From: Ichthyophthirius multifiliis | Taxonomy: Eukaryota; Ciliophora; Oligohymenophorea; Hymenostomatida | Assembly: GCF_000220395.1 (NCBI RefSeq) | Contig: NW_004087614.1 | Span: forward strand, 1-33,758 | Direction of reading: 5' to 3' | Length of the DNA: 33,758 nucleotides | Shown: piece after piece, positions 10,889 through 23,236 of the stretch | Layout: every line of letters starts with the position of its first letter | How positions within the stretch are numbered: position 1 is the stretch's first letter | The notes under the pieces: generated by a model | The model's database searches: none | What the model saw: only the letters and a program-made list of their open reading frames with translations | Told to the model about the DNA's origin: nothing | Translations under genes and position numbers: made by a program

Positions 10889-13800
10889 TCAAATAGAATA
10901 TAATCTTTTGAATTCAAGTTGGTTACTTAAAATTTTTCTCTTTTATTCAGAATCATTACTATCTACTATGTGATATTTGTACACTCCATTGCAATCACTT
11001 ACGCATATAAAAATGAATTAATCTAATAAATGCTTTATAATATTACCAAATACTACATTATTAAGTTTCGCTTCTTAAATTATATCATTAAAATATTAAT
11101 CAAACAATTACAATTTACTACCTGTAGCACAAGATATGATCATCAAGCCTTATCTTAAAAGCACAAATAAATAAGGAATTCCAAATGGAGTAAAATTTTC
11201 TACGACTGTAAAATCTACGCCATCTACTACAGGAGATTCAATTGATATTTTTACCTTTTTTAGTTTAAAAAGTGTTGTATCAAATCTTATAAACTGAATA
11301 ATAACTAAATCTGTATCTATCTTATGTGGATATACTTATTCTATGTAAATATATTTATTTCCACTGACTATTTAGCATTCATATATATATCCTTCTACTT
11401 TTAAACCTTTATGAATATAAATTGTTATTCTTTATTTTTTTAATTTTACTTGTAAATTTCTCCTCATACAAACTTTCAAATTTTTAAGTTTTATAATTTA
11501 CTCTTCCTTTATAAAATATGACATCTTAATCAGATTCAGTAGGAAATTATTCCTTAGTAATTACAATATCTGCTATATTTTATAAATTCGGGATAAATGT
11601 TTATTGAATAAGATCATTTTCGTAAGTAGGATTTTCTTCAATTAATTTTTTATAATATAATGATCCTCCTTAATCTTTTGTCATTTCTTTTGTTGCCAAT
11701 TCTATTTTTTTTAAGTTATCTGCATCATCTTTTCCTTTTTTTTCTTTAGGAACATAATACATAGACTCTGTAACTACCTTTTTTTATTTTTTGTTATTAT
11801 AACTACTTTTTTTATATACTTTGAATTTAGACTTCGGCTTATATCCATTTGACTTTACATTATATTATTCTTTCTCATATATCCAATAATATATGTATCC
11901 CTTTTTTTAAAAAAAATAACATTTATTTTATTATAATAAAAAAAACCTTTGAATCTATACTAATAAAAGTTTCAGGTTTATTAATAAAAAATATTTAAAC
12001 AATTTTAGCTTTATGTTCGACAAAAAATTCTCTAAAAATATTTGGAGGTTTTTAATTATTGCTTGCATAATTATCTTTAAAATCGATTAAATTTTAATTT
12101 TCTGAAGGAAATTCAACATCATAATTTGTAATAATATGAGTATTTATAACATTATGTATAGGAAATTTATAAATTTAATTTTAATATAAATCTTTATTAG
12201 AATTAAATTTCATTATTAATCCGCCTTAACATCCTAATAAAATAGATGGTTAAACTCCCTTTTATTAAAAGAAAATTAAATATTCTTTTATTTTTTATAA
12301 AAATATACTGTAAAAGTAATCCCTGGATGAAAAATAGAAGTAACAATTTTCAAATCATCCTAGACATTAGCTTTTCCTCCTCTAGTAATCCATTTCCAAT
12401 TTAAATCATAATAAAGTAAAAAATTTAAAGCATATTAATCTTCTTTATTTTTATTTGGTTTATTACCCTTAATATTAGTTGCATTATAATTTACAGTAAC
12501 GTTACCATCTTCATCTAATGCAATTAATTAGCTAATATTATCATAGGCAAATATTACTTATTTAATAGCTTTTTACTAATTTTATTCCACCTTTTTTAAA
12601 AAATTAAATATAATTTAATTAATTAAAATTACAATAGCAACCAACTAACTAGTAAAAGTATCAAAAACTTAAACCAATCCGTTAGAATATCCTATAGCAA
12701 TGAATTCTTTATTAAAAGATATACAAATAGCACTGACAAAATATTTGTTTCTAGAATTATGAGAAATGAACTTTTAATTTTCTAAAGTAATACTTTTCCA
12801 ATATTATTTTTCAATTTCGATAATGTCTTAAGTACCTAGTTAATTAATACAGTCTGATTCAGGATATAATTTTAAAATTGTTTTATCCTCTTCTTAATCT
12901 TAATCTTCATGTTCTTCTTATTTATCTTTTGTACTTTATTTTATATTTTCTTTGACCTTCTAGTCTTTTCCCTGTTTTTTTACTTTTTAAATCTTATTAT
13001 TAATCTATATTTTAAAAATTAAATCTAAAAGTATCATCTCCTTTTTTTGTCATATCGGTATTTCTTAAAGTATAAAATAATTTGCTTAATTAAGCTTCTG
13101 AATTGGTAGTATTTCTTTAACCTTTAATAGCTCTAGTAATTAAATTTAAAGATATTGTTTTAGCCATTTAATTAACTGTTGCAATTTCTATTGCTGCTTC
13201 TCTTATTATTTTATTCAATACTTTTTCAAATATACGATCTCGAATAGATACATAGTTTATTTCATTTGATGCTTAACTTTTTTTATCAATATTTTTTCAT
13301 TTATAATTTTTGATATTTTTTACTTGATTTTATCTTATAATCTTTTAGCTTTTTCTTATATATATTGCTATTTTTCTTTTGTTGCTTCATATATATTTTA
13401 TTTTTCTAAATACTATCTTATTGCTTACTCTATTAACCAATCAACAATAAGCCTGGCTATATAAACATTTTCTGGGTTCATTTTTTAGATAATAGGTTTT
13501 AATTCACCTTTATAAGGTTTAGTATAAGGATCTAAAATAGAAAATTCATTAAGTTACTATTTTAAAGATTCTATTTTTTTATTGCCCTTTAAAGCAATTT
13601 ACTTTGCTTTTTCAGTAATTTCTTCTATATCGAAATCTTTACGATACTCATCTTCGTTTATATTTTACATATTTTATAAAATATACTCTATTGGAGGAGC
13701 ATAACCTTATTCAATATTAGACATAAATTCAACACCATTTTTTTATAATTCAAAATGCTAAGCTTTTTTAATTAATAATTATTCTCCTTCTTAATTTAAT

Positions 13801-14275
13801 TAAAATCTTTTTTTATTATTTTATTTATTAAGTTAAAGTAAAAATTAAATAATACCTTTAATCATTTAGTTCTCTTAATTTTTATTGAAATTCAAATTTT
13901 ATTTTATCTTTTTATTATTATCTAACAGCTTAAATTTCTCCTAAAATATTTTCTTTTTCTTTTTGGTCAGCAACCATTTATTCAACTAAAATATCTTTAA
14001 TTTACTATTTTTCCTTTTCATTATCAATATTTAAAATATCATGTTTTAAAGCCTTTTCAATATATTTTTTCATTTAATTTTTTCTATTCAATTCTTCTTA
14101 TTCAATCATATCTAACTCTATTTTAGTTTTTCGAAATTAATCATTTAATTCTTTCTTCTTTTCTAAAATCTTTTCAAGTTCTATTTTTTTCCTTACATTT
14201 TCTTATATTTCCAATTCTTTTTTTTTTAAATATTATTCTTCTAATAACTGGTTTTTTTTTGTTTATTGTAAAATA

Positions 14276-14333
<58 letters not shown>

Positions 14334-14729
14334 AAAATATTAAATATTTTTAAAAAAATAACTTGTTAAATACCATCATTTCTTATTTTTGTGCTTCTGC
14401 TACCCTTCTTTTTAAAGCTACTAATTTTAACATTTCTTCTTATTCATTTTCAATAGGTTCATTAATTAATTATTCTAATTTTTATGCTAATCTTTTTTAT
14501 TCTTCTTCTATTTTTTGAATTTTTGTTAAATTTATTTTTGATTTTTATTATTATAATTCTCTCTTCTTTTCTTAATATTCTTGATCTATTTTCTTTAATT
14601 TTTCTACCTCTAACATTTATTTTTCTATTTCTTCTTCATCAGGGACTTTGAATAATTGTTTTTTATTTGTTCTTCTAATTTAATAACTTATTCTCCAGTA
14701 TAATATTTTAAATTATAATATGTTTCCAT
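10889..14729 (-). CDS. Large coiled-coil and WD-repeat protein, family not assigned
   Basis: About 1,175 residues. Start ATG 14729 (METYYNLKYYTGEQ), stop TGA 10891-10889. Introns are 14373-14248, 13855-13807, 12632-12591, 12308-12259 and 11946-11901. The first 330 or so residues are a highly charged coiled coil (for example EKKKELNDQFRKTKIELDM). A helical middle part includes DRIFEKVLNKIIREAAIEIA. From about residue 590 there are beta-propeller-type repeats: AICISFNKEFIAIGYSNGLV, SILLGCQGGLIMKF and the WD-like unit HKAKIVQIFF..SIDSKGYIYYW. The last 250 residues include GLKVEGYIYEC and VDGVDFTVVENFTPFGIPYL. A ciliary or vesicle-coat role is possible for this architecture, but I cannot assign a family. 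One-base frame changes are needed at A/T runs 14659-14664, 13292-13297 and 12984-12988, and one more between 11430 and 11500. Confidence 0.8.
14280..14330. repeat. (AT)n microsatellite in an intron
   Basis: Dinucleotide tract inside intron 14373-14248 of the coiled-coil/WD gene; it accounts for that intron's unusual 126-nt length. Confidence 0.9.
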
Positions 14730-14944
14730 TTATATTTTTGTTGTATATAAATAAAAGGTAATAATTATTAAATTAATTATAATAATTTCACTTCACTTCA
14801 CAAAAAAAAAAAAAAAAAATTAATTTTAAAATATTTTAAAAAAATTAATTTATTTTTAATTCTAAACTATATATTTATTAATAAAATGAATTTAGAAAAA
14901 ACTTTATTTAAAATAAATGATTAATAGTAAAAATAAATAATTTT

Positions 14945-15541
14945 TCAAAGATCTTTTTTTCTTTTTTATTTTGATCTATCTCTTTAGAATTTCGGTTTAC
15001 TATTAACAGTTTCTTATTCAGCGTTTTAATTGTTATTTTAATTTGCAAAACTTGGCATTTTAGGATTTCCACCTAAAATAAAAAATAAATAAAAAATATA
15101 TAATAAATATAAATATATTTTTACAAGGGCATCCCATTATATCTTATTCCTTAGACCATACGCATTAAGATTTTCCAGGGCAACCACATTATCCTATTTT
15201 TTCAGAACATTCGAGTTTTGTATTTGAGCATCCGTTTCTTATTGCCTTTTTAACACATAAATAATCTACTTTTGACTTAATTGGTGCTTTGCAAGGGCAT
15301 CCCATTATAGGTTTATCACCAGTCCATATACATTAATCTCCATCTGCGCATTTACATTATCCAATTTAATCTTTTATTTCTATTTTTTCATCAGTACAAT
15401 TATATCTTTGTATTAATTAAAGGAAATCTATTTAATATTTACATTTTATAGTTTTTAATTAAATTTATATTATTTACTTTGATTAAGAACAGTTGCAAAA
15501 GATACTGAAAAAATTAGTAGTAAAAATAAAAATAATTTCAT
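14945..15541 (-). CDS. Small secreted cysteine-rich protein with two tandem repeats
   Basis: 164 residues. Start ATG 15541, stop TGA 14947-14945; introns 15477-15428 and 15124-15073 give exactly 165 codons. The N-terminus MKLFLFLLLIFSVSFA is a clear signal peptide, so the product should be secreted or enter a secretory vesicle. The mature part has two similar cysteine-rich units: IGQCKCADGDQCIWTGDKPI followed by MGCPC, and IGQCGCPGKSQCVWSKEQDI followed by MGCPC. They share CxC, QC-hydrophobic-W and IMGCPC in the same order and spacing, about 70 residues apart. The tail after the second intron is hydrophilic and basic (SKQKRKKDL). The even number and pairing of cysteines suggests disulphide-stabilised knots. 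I do not recognise the family; a surface, cyst-wall or extrusome protein would fit, as inference only. Confidence 0.82.
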
Positions 15542-15981
15542 TTTTATTTATTAATTTATATAAATTACAACTTTTTGTGTGAAAATTTAGTTAATCTATA
15601 TATATCTTTTTTTTTATTATTAAATAATAATATTAGAAATAAATAATGAATTATAAAATGGAAATTTAAAGAAATTATAAAAATTAAATAAATAAAAAAA
15701 AAAATTATAACTAATTTGAATAGATATTATAGAAAAAAATATAAAAATAATATAATTGTTTAAAAACAAAATAAATATTTTTTATTAACTAAATATTTAT
15801 ATTAAGGAGTATACATAAAATAACTATTTGAAAAAATCAAATTTTTGGCAATTTAAATTAAAAGTAATTAATTTTTATTTAAAAATAATTTTTTATCTTT
15901 ATATAAACCTAAAAAATATCATATATTATTTTTTATAAAAAGAAAAATTTACATATAGCTTATTTTAAAATATGATTTAAC
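15542..15981. other. Intergenic AT-rich region
   Basis: Upstream of the cysteine-rich gene. Only AT-rich sequence with poly-A/T runs is seen; no gene or structured RNA recognised. Confidence 0.6.
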
Positions 15982-16080
15982 TCAATTAAAGTATTAATCT
16001 AAATAAACAAAAAAAGTAAAAATATTTTATACATTTTTTAAAAAATATAAAAAAAAATAATGAAAAAAAAAAACATAAAA

Positions 16081-16116
<36 letters not shown>

Positions 16117-16731
16117 TTTATTAAATTCTAGTTTTACTTTTTATGACATTTTATATTTTTATATATATAAATTTGTTTTTTATTTATCTTAATCTTTTTA
16201 CTAAGCTATTACATTATCTATGCTTATTTCTTGTTCCATATCCATATCTTTTTTTTCAATTATATTTATAAATACAATTATATTAATATTTATTTCAGTT
16301 TTCATAATTTAATTTTTGTATTTATATTTATTTTATTTTTTCGTTTTTTTTATAGCTTCTTTTTTAATAATATATTTCCAAAATTTAATGCTTTCTAGAA
16401 TATTTTGCAATTCTTTTTTTCTAATTATTATTACTTTTATTCTATTCTTATATATTTAACATTGTACTCCATTTATGCGTTAATATTTTGGACATAAAAT
16501 TAGCATATATTTAATATATTATTAAAATAAAATAGTCATATTTTAAAAAATTAATAAGTGAAGTATATTTAAATTAGTTTAGTTTTATATATTCATTTTT
16601 TTATTTATTAAGAATTTTCGGTTATTAACAAATATTGTTTTGATTAAGAGTGTTTATTTGCATATAAATCTAACATTATTGCTCAGTAGGTATTTAATAT
16701 TTAATTTAGTATTAATTTTATTATCTGACAT
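15982..16731 (-). CDS. Weak hypothetical gene with an Asn repeat
   Basis: An open frame in ciliate code from ATG 16731 (MSDNKINTKLNIKYLL) to TGA 15984-15982, about 249 residues. It passes through MLILCPKYQRINGVQCQIYK, a lysine-rich helix (ESIKFWKYIIKKEAIKK), an acidic stretch (EKKDMDMEQEISIDNVIA) and a run of about a dozen asparagines encoded by the AAT tract at 16081-16116. The last 40 residues are Phe-rich and look non-coding, so the true end is probably before the Asn run. No known domain is seen. Long open frames are fairly common by chance here because only TGA stops, so this stays tentative. Confidence 0.35.
16081..16116. repeat. (ATT)n microsatellite
   Basis: Trinucleotide tract of about twelve units; on the minus strand it would encode poly-asparagine within the tentative gene 15982-16731. 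Confidence 0.95.
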
Positions 16732-17075
16732 AAATATGTTAGTTACTTTAGCTTATATTTTGAATGTTTTCATGTTACAATTTTATTTTTATTTATTTGA
16801 AAATATTTTAATTATAAAAATAAAAAAAATTATTTGATATATATTATAAAAATAATAAAGAATAAAATTAAATAATAAAACACTTTTAAATTTAAAAAAT
16901 ATATTTCATGATTTAAAAAATTTAATTATATTTAAAAGCCTTATAATATGATTTATATTTAAATTGAAATAAAAATTTTATATAATTATTTAATTTAAAA
17001 AATATTTTTTTTAATCCGGTGATTTTCTATTTTTTAAAAAAATTATATATTCAAAAAATTGAAAATATGATTTTT
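16732..17075. other. Intergenic AT-rich spacer
   Basis: Between the acidic-protein gene and the tentative hypothetical gene. No feature recognised. The hydrophobic plus-strand frame at 16640-16837 is antisense to the tentative gene and carries no family signal. Confidence 0.55.
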
Positions 17076-17602
17076 TCACTTTAATTTTTTTAACTAAAAA
17101 TATTGATTTAAATTAGTTTCGTCCTTTACTTTTATATTTTTTTCTTTGCTTATTTTTTATGCTAGATTAATTATGTCTAAATCATCTTCATCTTCATCAT
17201 CATCTTAATTATTATATTATTATATTTAGCTTATGCTATTATCTTAATTGTATTCGATTTATCCCTGATATTAATTATTATTTTTTTATTTATTATATAA
17301 ATCTTCGGCTAATTTTTTTAGTTCAAAAGAATCATCTTCAGATGATTCAGAAATATTTTAAAGCTAATTATTTATTTAAAACTAATTTTAATTAATCACT
17401 TGTTTTATATTCCTAAAGTTTGTAATCATTTATTATTAATTACTTTTGTTTTAATAATTTATTTTTTGCTGATTATTTTATTATTAACTATTTATTTATT
17501 TTATTAATAATTAACTGCTTTAATATTAATTTGAGTTTTGAGATGAAAATGTTCTGCTTTATTAACTTGTTTCATCATATTTTTTATTTTCTTACTATTC
17601 AT
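17076..17602 (-). CDS. Acidic, Gln/Asn-rich hydrophilic protein
   Basis: Start ATG 17602 (MNSKKIKNMMKQVNKAEHFH), stop TGA 17078-17076, about 175 residues. The N-terminal half is basic and Gln/Asn-rich (NQQKINYQNKSNQQQMITNF). The C-terminal half is strongly acidic, with NISESSEDDSFELKKLAEDL, then a DDDEDEDDLDII patch and a lysine-rich end. SESSEDDS resembles casein kinase 2 target sites. No enzymatic or structural domain is recognised; a disordered nuclear or chaperone-like role would be a guess. One extra base is needed at the T4 run 17476-17479 for a single frame; the codon pattern on both sides is typical of the neighbouring genes. No intron is required. Confidence 0.62.
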
Positions 17603-18046
17603 TTTAATATTATAAATTTTATTTTTAAATTTAATCTTTTAAAAAGTAAATAAATTCTTAGCTTTATAATCTAAATATTCTATTAGTATTTAATAAATAT
17701 TTCATTTATTTTTATACATTATTTTTTATATTATTTGTATTTTAAGATTGCATATATTTTTTATTAATTTTAAGAATAGTTAATTATATATTAATATATA
17801 ATTCTTGTGTAATTTTTTAAATAAATTGTTTATAAGTATAAATAAAAATATATTACATTGATTTTATATTTTTTTATTATTTATGTATTTTTTTAAAAAA
17901 AATTAATCAAAAATAAAAATGCAATTTTCAATTTTTTTTGTTTATAAAATATTCAAAAAAATATTATAAATAAATTCTATAAACAATAATAAAAGATATT
18001 ATATTAATAATAATAATATTAAAAATAAAAATATGTATTTATATTT
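17603..18046. other. Intergenic AT-rich spacer
   Basis: Between the kinesin stop codon and the acidic-protein start codon. Nothing beyond poly-A/T runs was recognised. Confidence 0.6.
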
Positions 18047-20718
18047 TCATTAAATTTAAGTTTTTTGGAGTTCTTCTAGCTAAAAGTTTGATGTACAGAT
18101 TTTATTTAAACCACCTTTTAGTGTAATTACTATTTTACTATGATTAGCTAGTTCTTTTTATTATTTTATATCATTTGGATCTTAATTTTTTTATTTAATA
18201 CTATTCATATCTTCTTAAAGTTTTTAATTTTAATCATATATTTCTTTTATATTTTTATTATTTTCAAGTAGATATTATTCCAGAAGTATAATTTTATTTT
18301 TAAGAATTTATGTTTCTTCTTTAGCTCTTGATAATTAAGTTTCTAAATCTAAAATCCTTTCGTTTTTTCTAGTTAATTTATTATCATTAATTTTAGCGTC
18401 TTATTTCCATCCAGTATTTATAGATTATTATTCGTAATATAATTATGTTAATTCTTTTATTGTTTTTTCTAAAGTATTTAATTTCTTTAGTTATTCTTTA
18501 TCAGAAATAGTTAAAGAATCTTCCAATTTTTTGTATTTATCATTGCTTTCATCCAATTAAATTTCCAAATCGACAACTTTATTAACTCTATTTTAAAGAT
18601 CATCAGTTATTTTTTATATTTTATGCTCCTATTCTTTAATTTGTATTTATAATTATTTATATTCTTCTTCATAATTAATTATTTTATTATTTTAATTCTC
18701 TAGTTCACTCTTTTAAGAACGTATTTATTTTTGTAATTCCAAGCTGTTTTTTTTCTACAAATAATTAATTTTCTAATGACTAAATTTTTTATTTTAATTA
18801 ATTATAATCATCTTATTATATAAAACTTAAAGAATCTAAAGGTTAAATTTGTTTCGGAGAACGATCAATATTTTGAATTTATTCTTATGGTATTACTTTT
18901 ATCTGTTTTAATTATATTATTTCGTTTTATAGTTATGTTTTCTCTTATTAATATTTAGTATTTGTGATTTGTAGGTTTTCTTGATTTTTTTGATTTTAAA
19001 CTTATAATTCAGACTTCAATTCTTCTATTTGTTTTTACAAAATAGTATTTTCCTATTTTTATTAATTTATTTAATAATAATAAATATAAATAAAGGATAA
19101 ATAATATCACTTATTGAATGAAACTAAATTTATTATTTAATTTAGCGAATTCTTTTATAGCATTATTAAGCTATTCAGTTTAAACAACCAAATTATTTTT
19201 TTCATTATCTAAATCCTCTTCTAATTATTTTAGTTATTCCTTTTAAATTTTAACTTTTGCTTTTTTTGATAAAAAAATTACTTCTTATAAATTTTTTTTC
19301 TCTGAATCATCAATATCATTAATTTATTATAGCCCTTTTAAGCATTCGACTCCATCGATCGCAGATACTGGTACACTTTAGCCTACTTAAGAAATATAAT
19401 TTTCTAATTAAATAATTCTTGTTTTTTTATCTTCTAGTTCTAATTCAGTTTTGGCTAGAATCATTTGTAATTCTGCCACTGTAATTTCCCTATTAATTTT
19501 TGGTTTATTGTTTATTGCTTTAGCTCTAATTCCGAATCTAAGAGTACTTAAAGTTTCTGCTTCATTAAAGGAGCTAGGTGAACAGGTAATAATAAGAGTA
19601 GTTCTACTGTTACCTCCAATACTTTCTTACAATATTCTAGTTAGTTTACTGTTTCTATAAGGTACATGAGTTGATTTTCCATCAGTTAAAGCGTTAATTA
19701 CATTACCTAAACTAGAAAGACTTTAATTTATAGTTTTAGCTTCATCAAAAACTCTACCTTCTGCTCCTGTTTTAGCTACTTTCTCACTTCCTGCGAGGTC
19801 AACAAGAAATAATTTTCCTGTTTTGGCACTTAAATCATTTAAATTATTTTACGAAATAGTAAGCATGAATATAAGATGAGATCTGGAACTGCCTTCATTC
19901 ATATTAGTAGCTATTACAGCTCTATTTTAATTTCCTATCTTCATAATATTAAATACATCTTATTCATTAGAAACGTAATGCTCAGTTACATCTTATATAT
20001 AAACACTTCTTTATTTATCTTCTCTGATTACTAAATTATGTTTTTTAGTATCTAATAAATCACGTATTTTTTCCATATATATTTCAACTATACTAACTTT
20101 TATACGAAATTCTATAAATTCAGGAGAGTCAGTTATTTAATTAAATACGGTATTTACCATTCTGGGAATTATTCCCTAATATTAATTATCATCTATATTT
20201 GATCCTAACATAGTAAAGGTTTTTCCACTTGAAGTTTGACCATATGCAAACACTGTACCATTAAAGCCTTCTAAAACACTTTTAACTACTGGTTCAGCAG
20301 CGAAATTATATATTTCTAACTAAGTGCACTCTGTATTGAAAACACGATCAAAATTAAATATTATCTTTTCGTTTTTATTTTCTTATTGCTAAGTTTTTAA
20401 TTTAATTGAATATTCATCTATAAAATCTACACATAGAACTTGACCTAATTATAACTCTTAAAGGTTAAATGGACGAACTCTACATACTACCTTTATATTT
20501 CCGTTATTATTTTGATCTTTATAATAATAAATTAATAATATATATATATATTTATAAATATTTTATGTTTTTTATTAATTAATAATGTTTCTTTTAGTAT
20601 TTTAAATTTATCTTTTATACAAATAAATGATTTTTTTATATATAATTTTATTGTATAATTAAATTCTTATATAGAAGGCAGATTTACCAGATTTAAAGTT
20701 ATTTTAAGAGTTATTCAT
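18047..20718 (-). CDS. Kinesin-1-type motor heavy chain
   Basis: Microtubule plus-end motor of the N-terminal kinesin class, closest to conventional kinesin (KIF5). Start ATG 20718 (MNNSQNNFKS), stop TGA 18049-18047; introns 20687-20517 (171 nt) and 19110-19053. About 813 residues. The motor begins at [12 protein letters not shown] and has P-loop GQTSSGKT, switch I NEGSSRSH, switch II DLAGSE followed by KVAKTGAEG, and the kinesin-1-like [19 protein letters not shown]. After the neck a discontinuous coiled coil runs to the end (for example [28 protein letters not shown]). The last 30 residues contain [11 protein letters not shown], which resembles the autoinhibitory IAK/RGG tail of KIF5. With the introns removed the coding length is one base over a multiple of three. 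The excess base fits the A8 run at 18747-18754, since dropping one A joins NQLFVEKN to SLELQKQIRSQK. Confidence 0.96.
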
Positions 20719-20916
20719 TTTTTTATAATGTATAAAATATTTTTTTAATTATTAAAAATAATATTATTTTTAAAAAATTTAAACATATTTATATTAAATT
20801 AAAAAAATAAATATTTAACTATAAAAAATTTCAATTTAAGAAAAAAAATTATATAATATAAATATAAATAATTTATAAAATATTATTATTATTATTTAAT
20901 TATTATAGTTATTATA

Positions 20917-20952
<36 letters not shown>

Positions 20953-21762
20953 AATATTATTATTATTATTATTATTATATTAATTTTTATTTATTTACTT
21001 TAAGATTATATTTTTATTTGAATTTTATTAATTTTAATTTTTAATATATTAATATATTTTTTATATATTATAATAATAATCTTTTTTTATTTTAATTTAT
21101 TATTTACATCAATTTTTTTTTGTTATAATATTTTAATATTTTTAATAATTTTAATAAATATTTATCTTTTATTTATATAATTTTTTTTTTTTTTTTACAT
21201 TAATTATATATTAAAATTAATATTATTTAATATATTTATTTTTTACAGAATTATATTTATTTGATTTTATTTTTTCAAAAGAAGAAATCAATAGTTACAT
21301 TTTTATTTAATTAAAAAATTTATTATTATAATTATTATAAATAGAATTTAGCTTCATAACTCCAACTTATATAATTAAAATTTAAAAAAATATTTTTTAA
21401 TTACCATTCAAAATTAAGAATTACTTTCTATAAATTTTAATTTTATCCGAATATAGTTTTAAGACCTATTATAAATTCATAGCATTCTTATTAATTTATA
21501 TTAAACCATCTATTTAAAATATATATATAATTTTAAATTTTAATTATATTTATATTATATATTTTATATTTTTATATATTTTTTATATTAATATTATTTT
21601 TATAATAATAAAAATATTAATATAAAATTGTATTATATCTTTTTGATATAAATTTATTAAAAATATATGTTTTTGAATATTTTAAATATAAAAATTATTT
21701 ATTAAAAAAGAAAATTTTATATATTCAAATATATAAAAATAAAAAAAACATTATTATATAAA
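20719..21762. other. Long intergenic region with ATT repeats
   Basis: About 1 kb upstream of the kinesin gene, made of very AT-rich DNA with ATT tracts at 20881-20979. No gene or RNA was recognised on either strand. It should contain the kinesin promoter. Confidence 0.6.
20881..20979. repeat. Interrupted (ATT)n microsatellite
   Basis: Trinucleotide tract with a few interruptions in the spacer upstream of the kinesin gene. Confidence 0.9.
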
Positions 21763-23236
21763 TCAGATTACTATGTAGATTTTGTTTAAAATTGTTATAA
21801 GATATTTTTATGTATATAAAAATACCTGTATAAAAAAATTATAAAATTTATATATTTTTAAGTAAATATAATAATATATATATATAAAATTTAACTTAAA
21901 TGTCTTATAATTTTATTTACAAATATATTCTTTTAATTTTATTTTTATTTTTTACTCTTCTAATTCTAATCCAAAAAAGTTTAAGTTTTTAATAAAAGCT
22001 GATATGTTATATATTATATTTTTAATGCTTTCTAAAGCTATGTTTGTGCATTTCCCCCAACTGTTAACTATTAATTTTAATTAAATTATATTAATAATTA
22101 TATACTTGTTAAATCCAAGATAAAAATAATTTAAAAATTTATTATTTTAAAGTATTTTTGTAATAATTTTTGAAATAATTTAAATAGATTAGTCAGTACA
22201 TTATATCCAGCTTTTTATTTTATTTTTTTAAAAATTCCAATTGAATCTAATATTATTTTTACTAATTTAAATTTAAAGAAAAATGGTTTAATTAATTATT
22301 GTTTGAGGCAATACTAGAAATACATTCAGATATTTATTCTACTAAAATATCGTTTCCTTATTAGTAACTTTTTTATTTTAATTTATATTTAAATTTACGA
22401 TTTTAAACTTTTTACTTTTTTATATCCAAATCAAAAGATTATAATTATTTCTAATTTTCAAGAAGTTTCGATAGTGATTTTATAAAACTGCTCATATATA
22501 TACTATCACATTTCCAGCTTTTTTAAGTTAATTTTAAATAATATATAATTTATACTATCTATAAATAATTACTTTGATAATTGTAAATGCAAATATAAAA
22601 GATTTTAGGTTTTAATTATTAGTTTTTCAAACAAATTACTCAGTTATAATATATCATATTCTTTCTCAATTATTAGGCTAAAATAATAAATTCATTAATA
22701 TTTCTTTATTTTATTAAATACTTTTTATAATCTAAATAAAGTTTTAATCCATATAAATTGTCTATATTTAATAAACTTAAATTTTATAATGTTTCTATAA
22801 ATTTCAATGATCTTGGACTTTTAATATTTTTTTCAAAATTAATAAACTTTAGTTTTATTAATTTTTGTTATAATAAAAACTTATTCGGTTAAATTATTAT
22901 TGTTTTTTCATTAAAACTATATTCCGTTAATTCTAAATTAATATCAATACTAAAAAAAGAGGAGATTGATCATATTAAAAACAAAAAAATTATTTATATT
23001 TACTTTATTTTACGAAATATTATAATGTTAGTATCTTTTAAGATTAATTTAATATCATTTATATTATTTATAATTATTTATTTATTATATTAAATATTAT
23101 TCTTTCGTTATAAATAAATGTTATTTTTAAACTAAAATATATTGATAAAATTTACTATTTTTATAGCATTTAATTTTTTTTAATCAGTTAAAGAAAATTC
23201 ATATTTTTCTTGATTAGTAGAAGCATTGCAACCCAT
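21763..23236 (-). CDS. Leucine-rich protein with an MGC N-terminus (frame-disrupted)
   Basis: Start ATG 23236 gives MGCNASTNQEKYEF, a typical N-myristoylation (Gly2) and palmitoylation (Cys3) signal, so the product may be membrane-anchored. An intron at 23003-22950 fits. Downstream are leucine-rich segments such as LKFIETLQNLSLLNIDNL, LLENQKQLQSFDLDI, SNNNQLNHFSLNL and IKNLNFFGLELEEQ, of the irregular LRR type common in ciliates. Three units share a SW-x-C start: SWKCDSIYM, SWIQCTDQS and SWGKCTNIA. A single frame cannot be held: several frame changes or unrecognised introns are needed between 22150 and 22650. The nearest TGA in the last frame is 21765-21763, but the real end may be close to 21900. 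Either a gene with sequence errors or a decaying one. Confidence 0.58.

Noticed and set aside
16640-16837. Hydrophobic plus-strand standard-code frame
   Set aside because: It uses no reassigned codons, shows no family motif and lies antisense to a ciliate-code frame; AT-rich DNA readily yields Leu/Ile/Phe-rich translations.
17400-17560. Two very small introns (19 and 28 nt) in the acidic-protein gene
   Set aside because: They would restore frame but are far below the 39-nt minimum seen elsewhere; a one-base run-length error is simpler.
19451-19660. Plus-strand frame resembling a membrane protein
   Set aside because: It lies opposite the kinesin motor domain, whose P-loop, switch I and switch II motifs are unmistakable on the minus strand.
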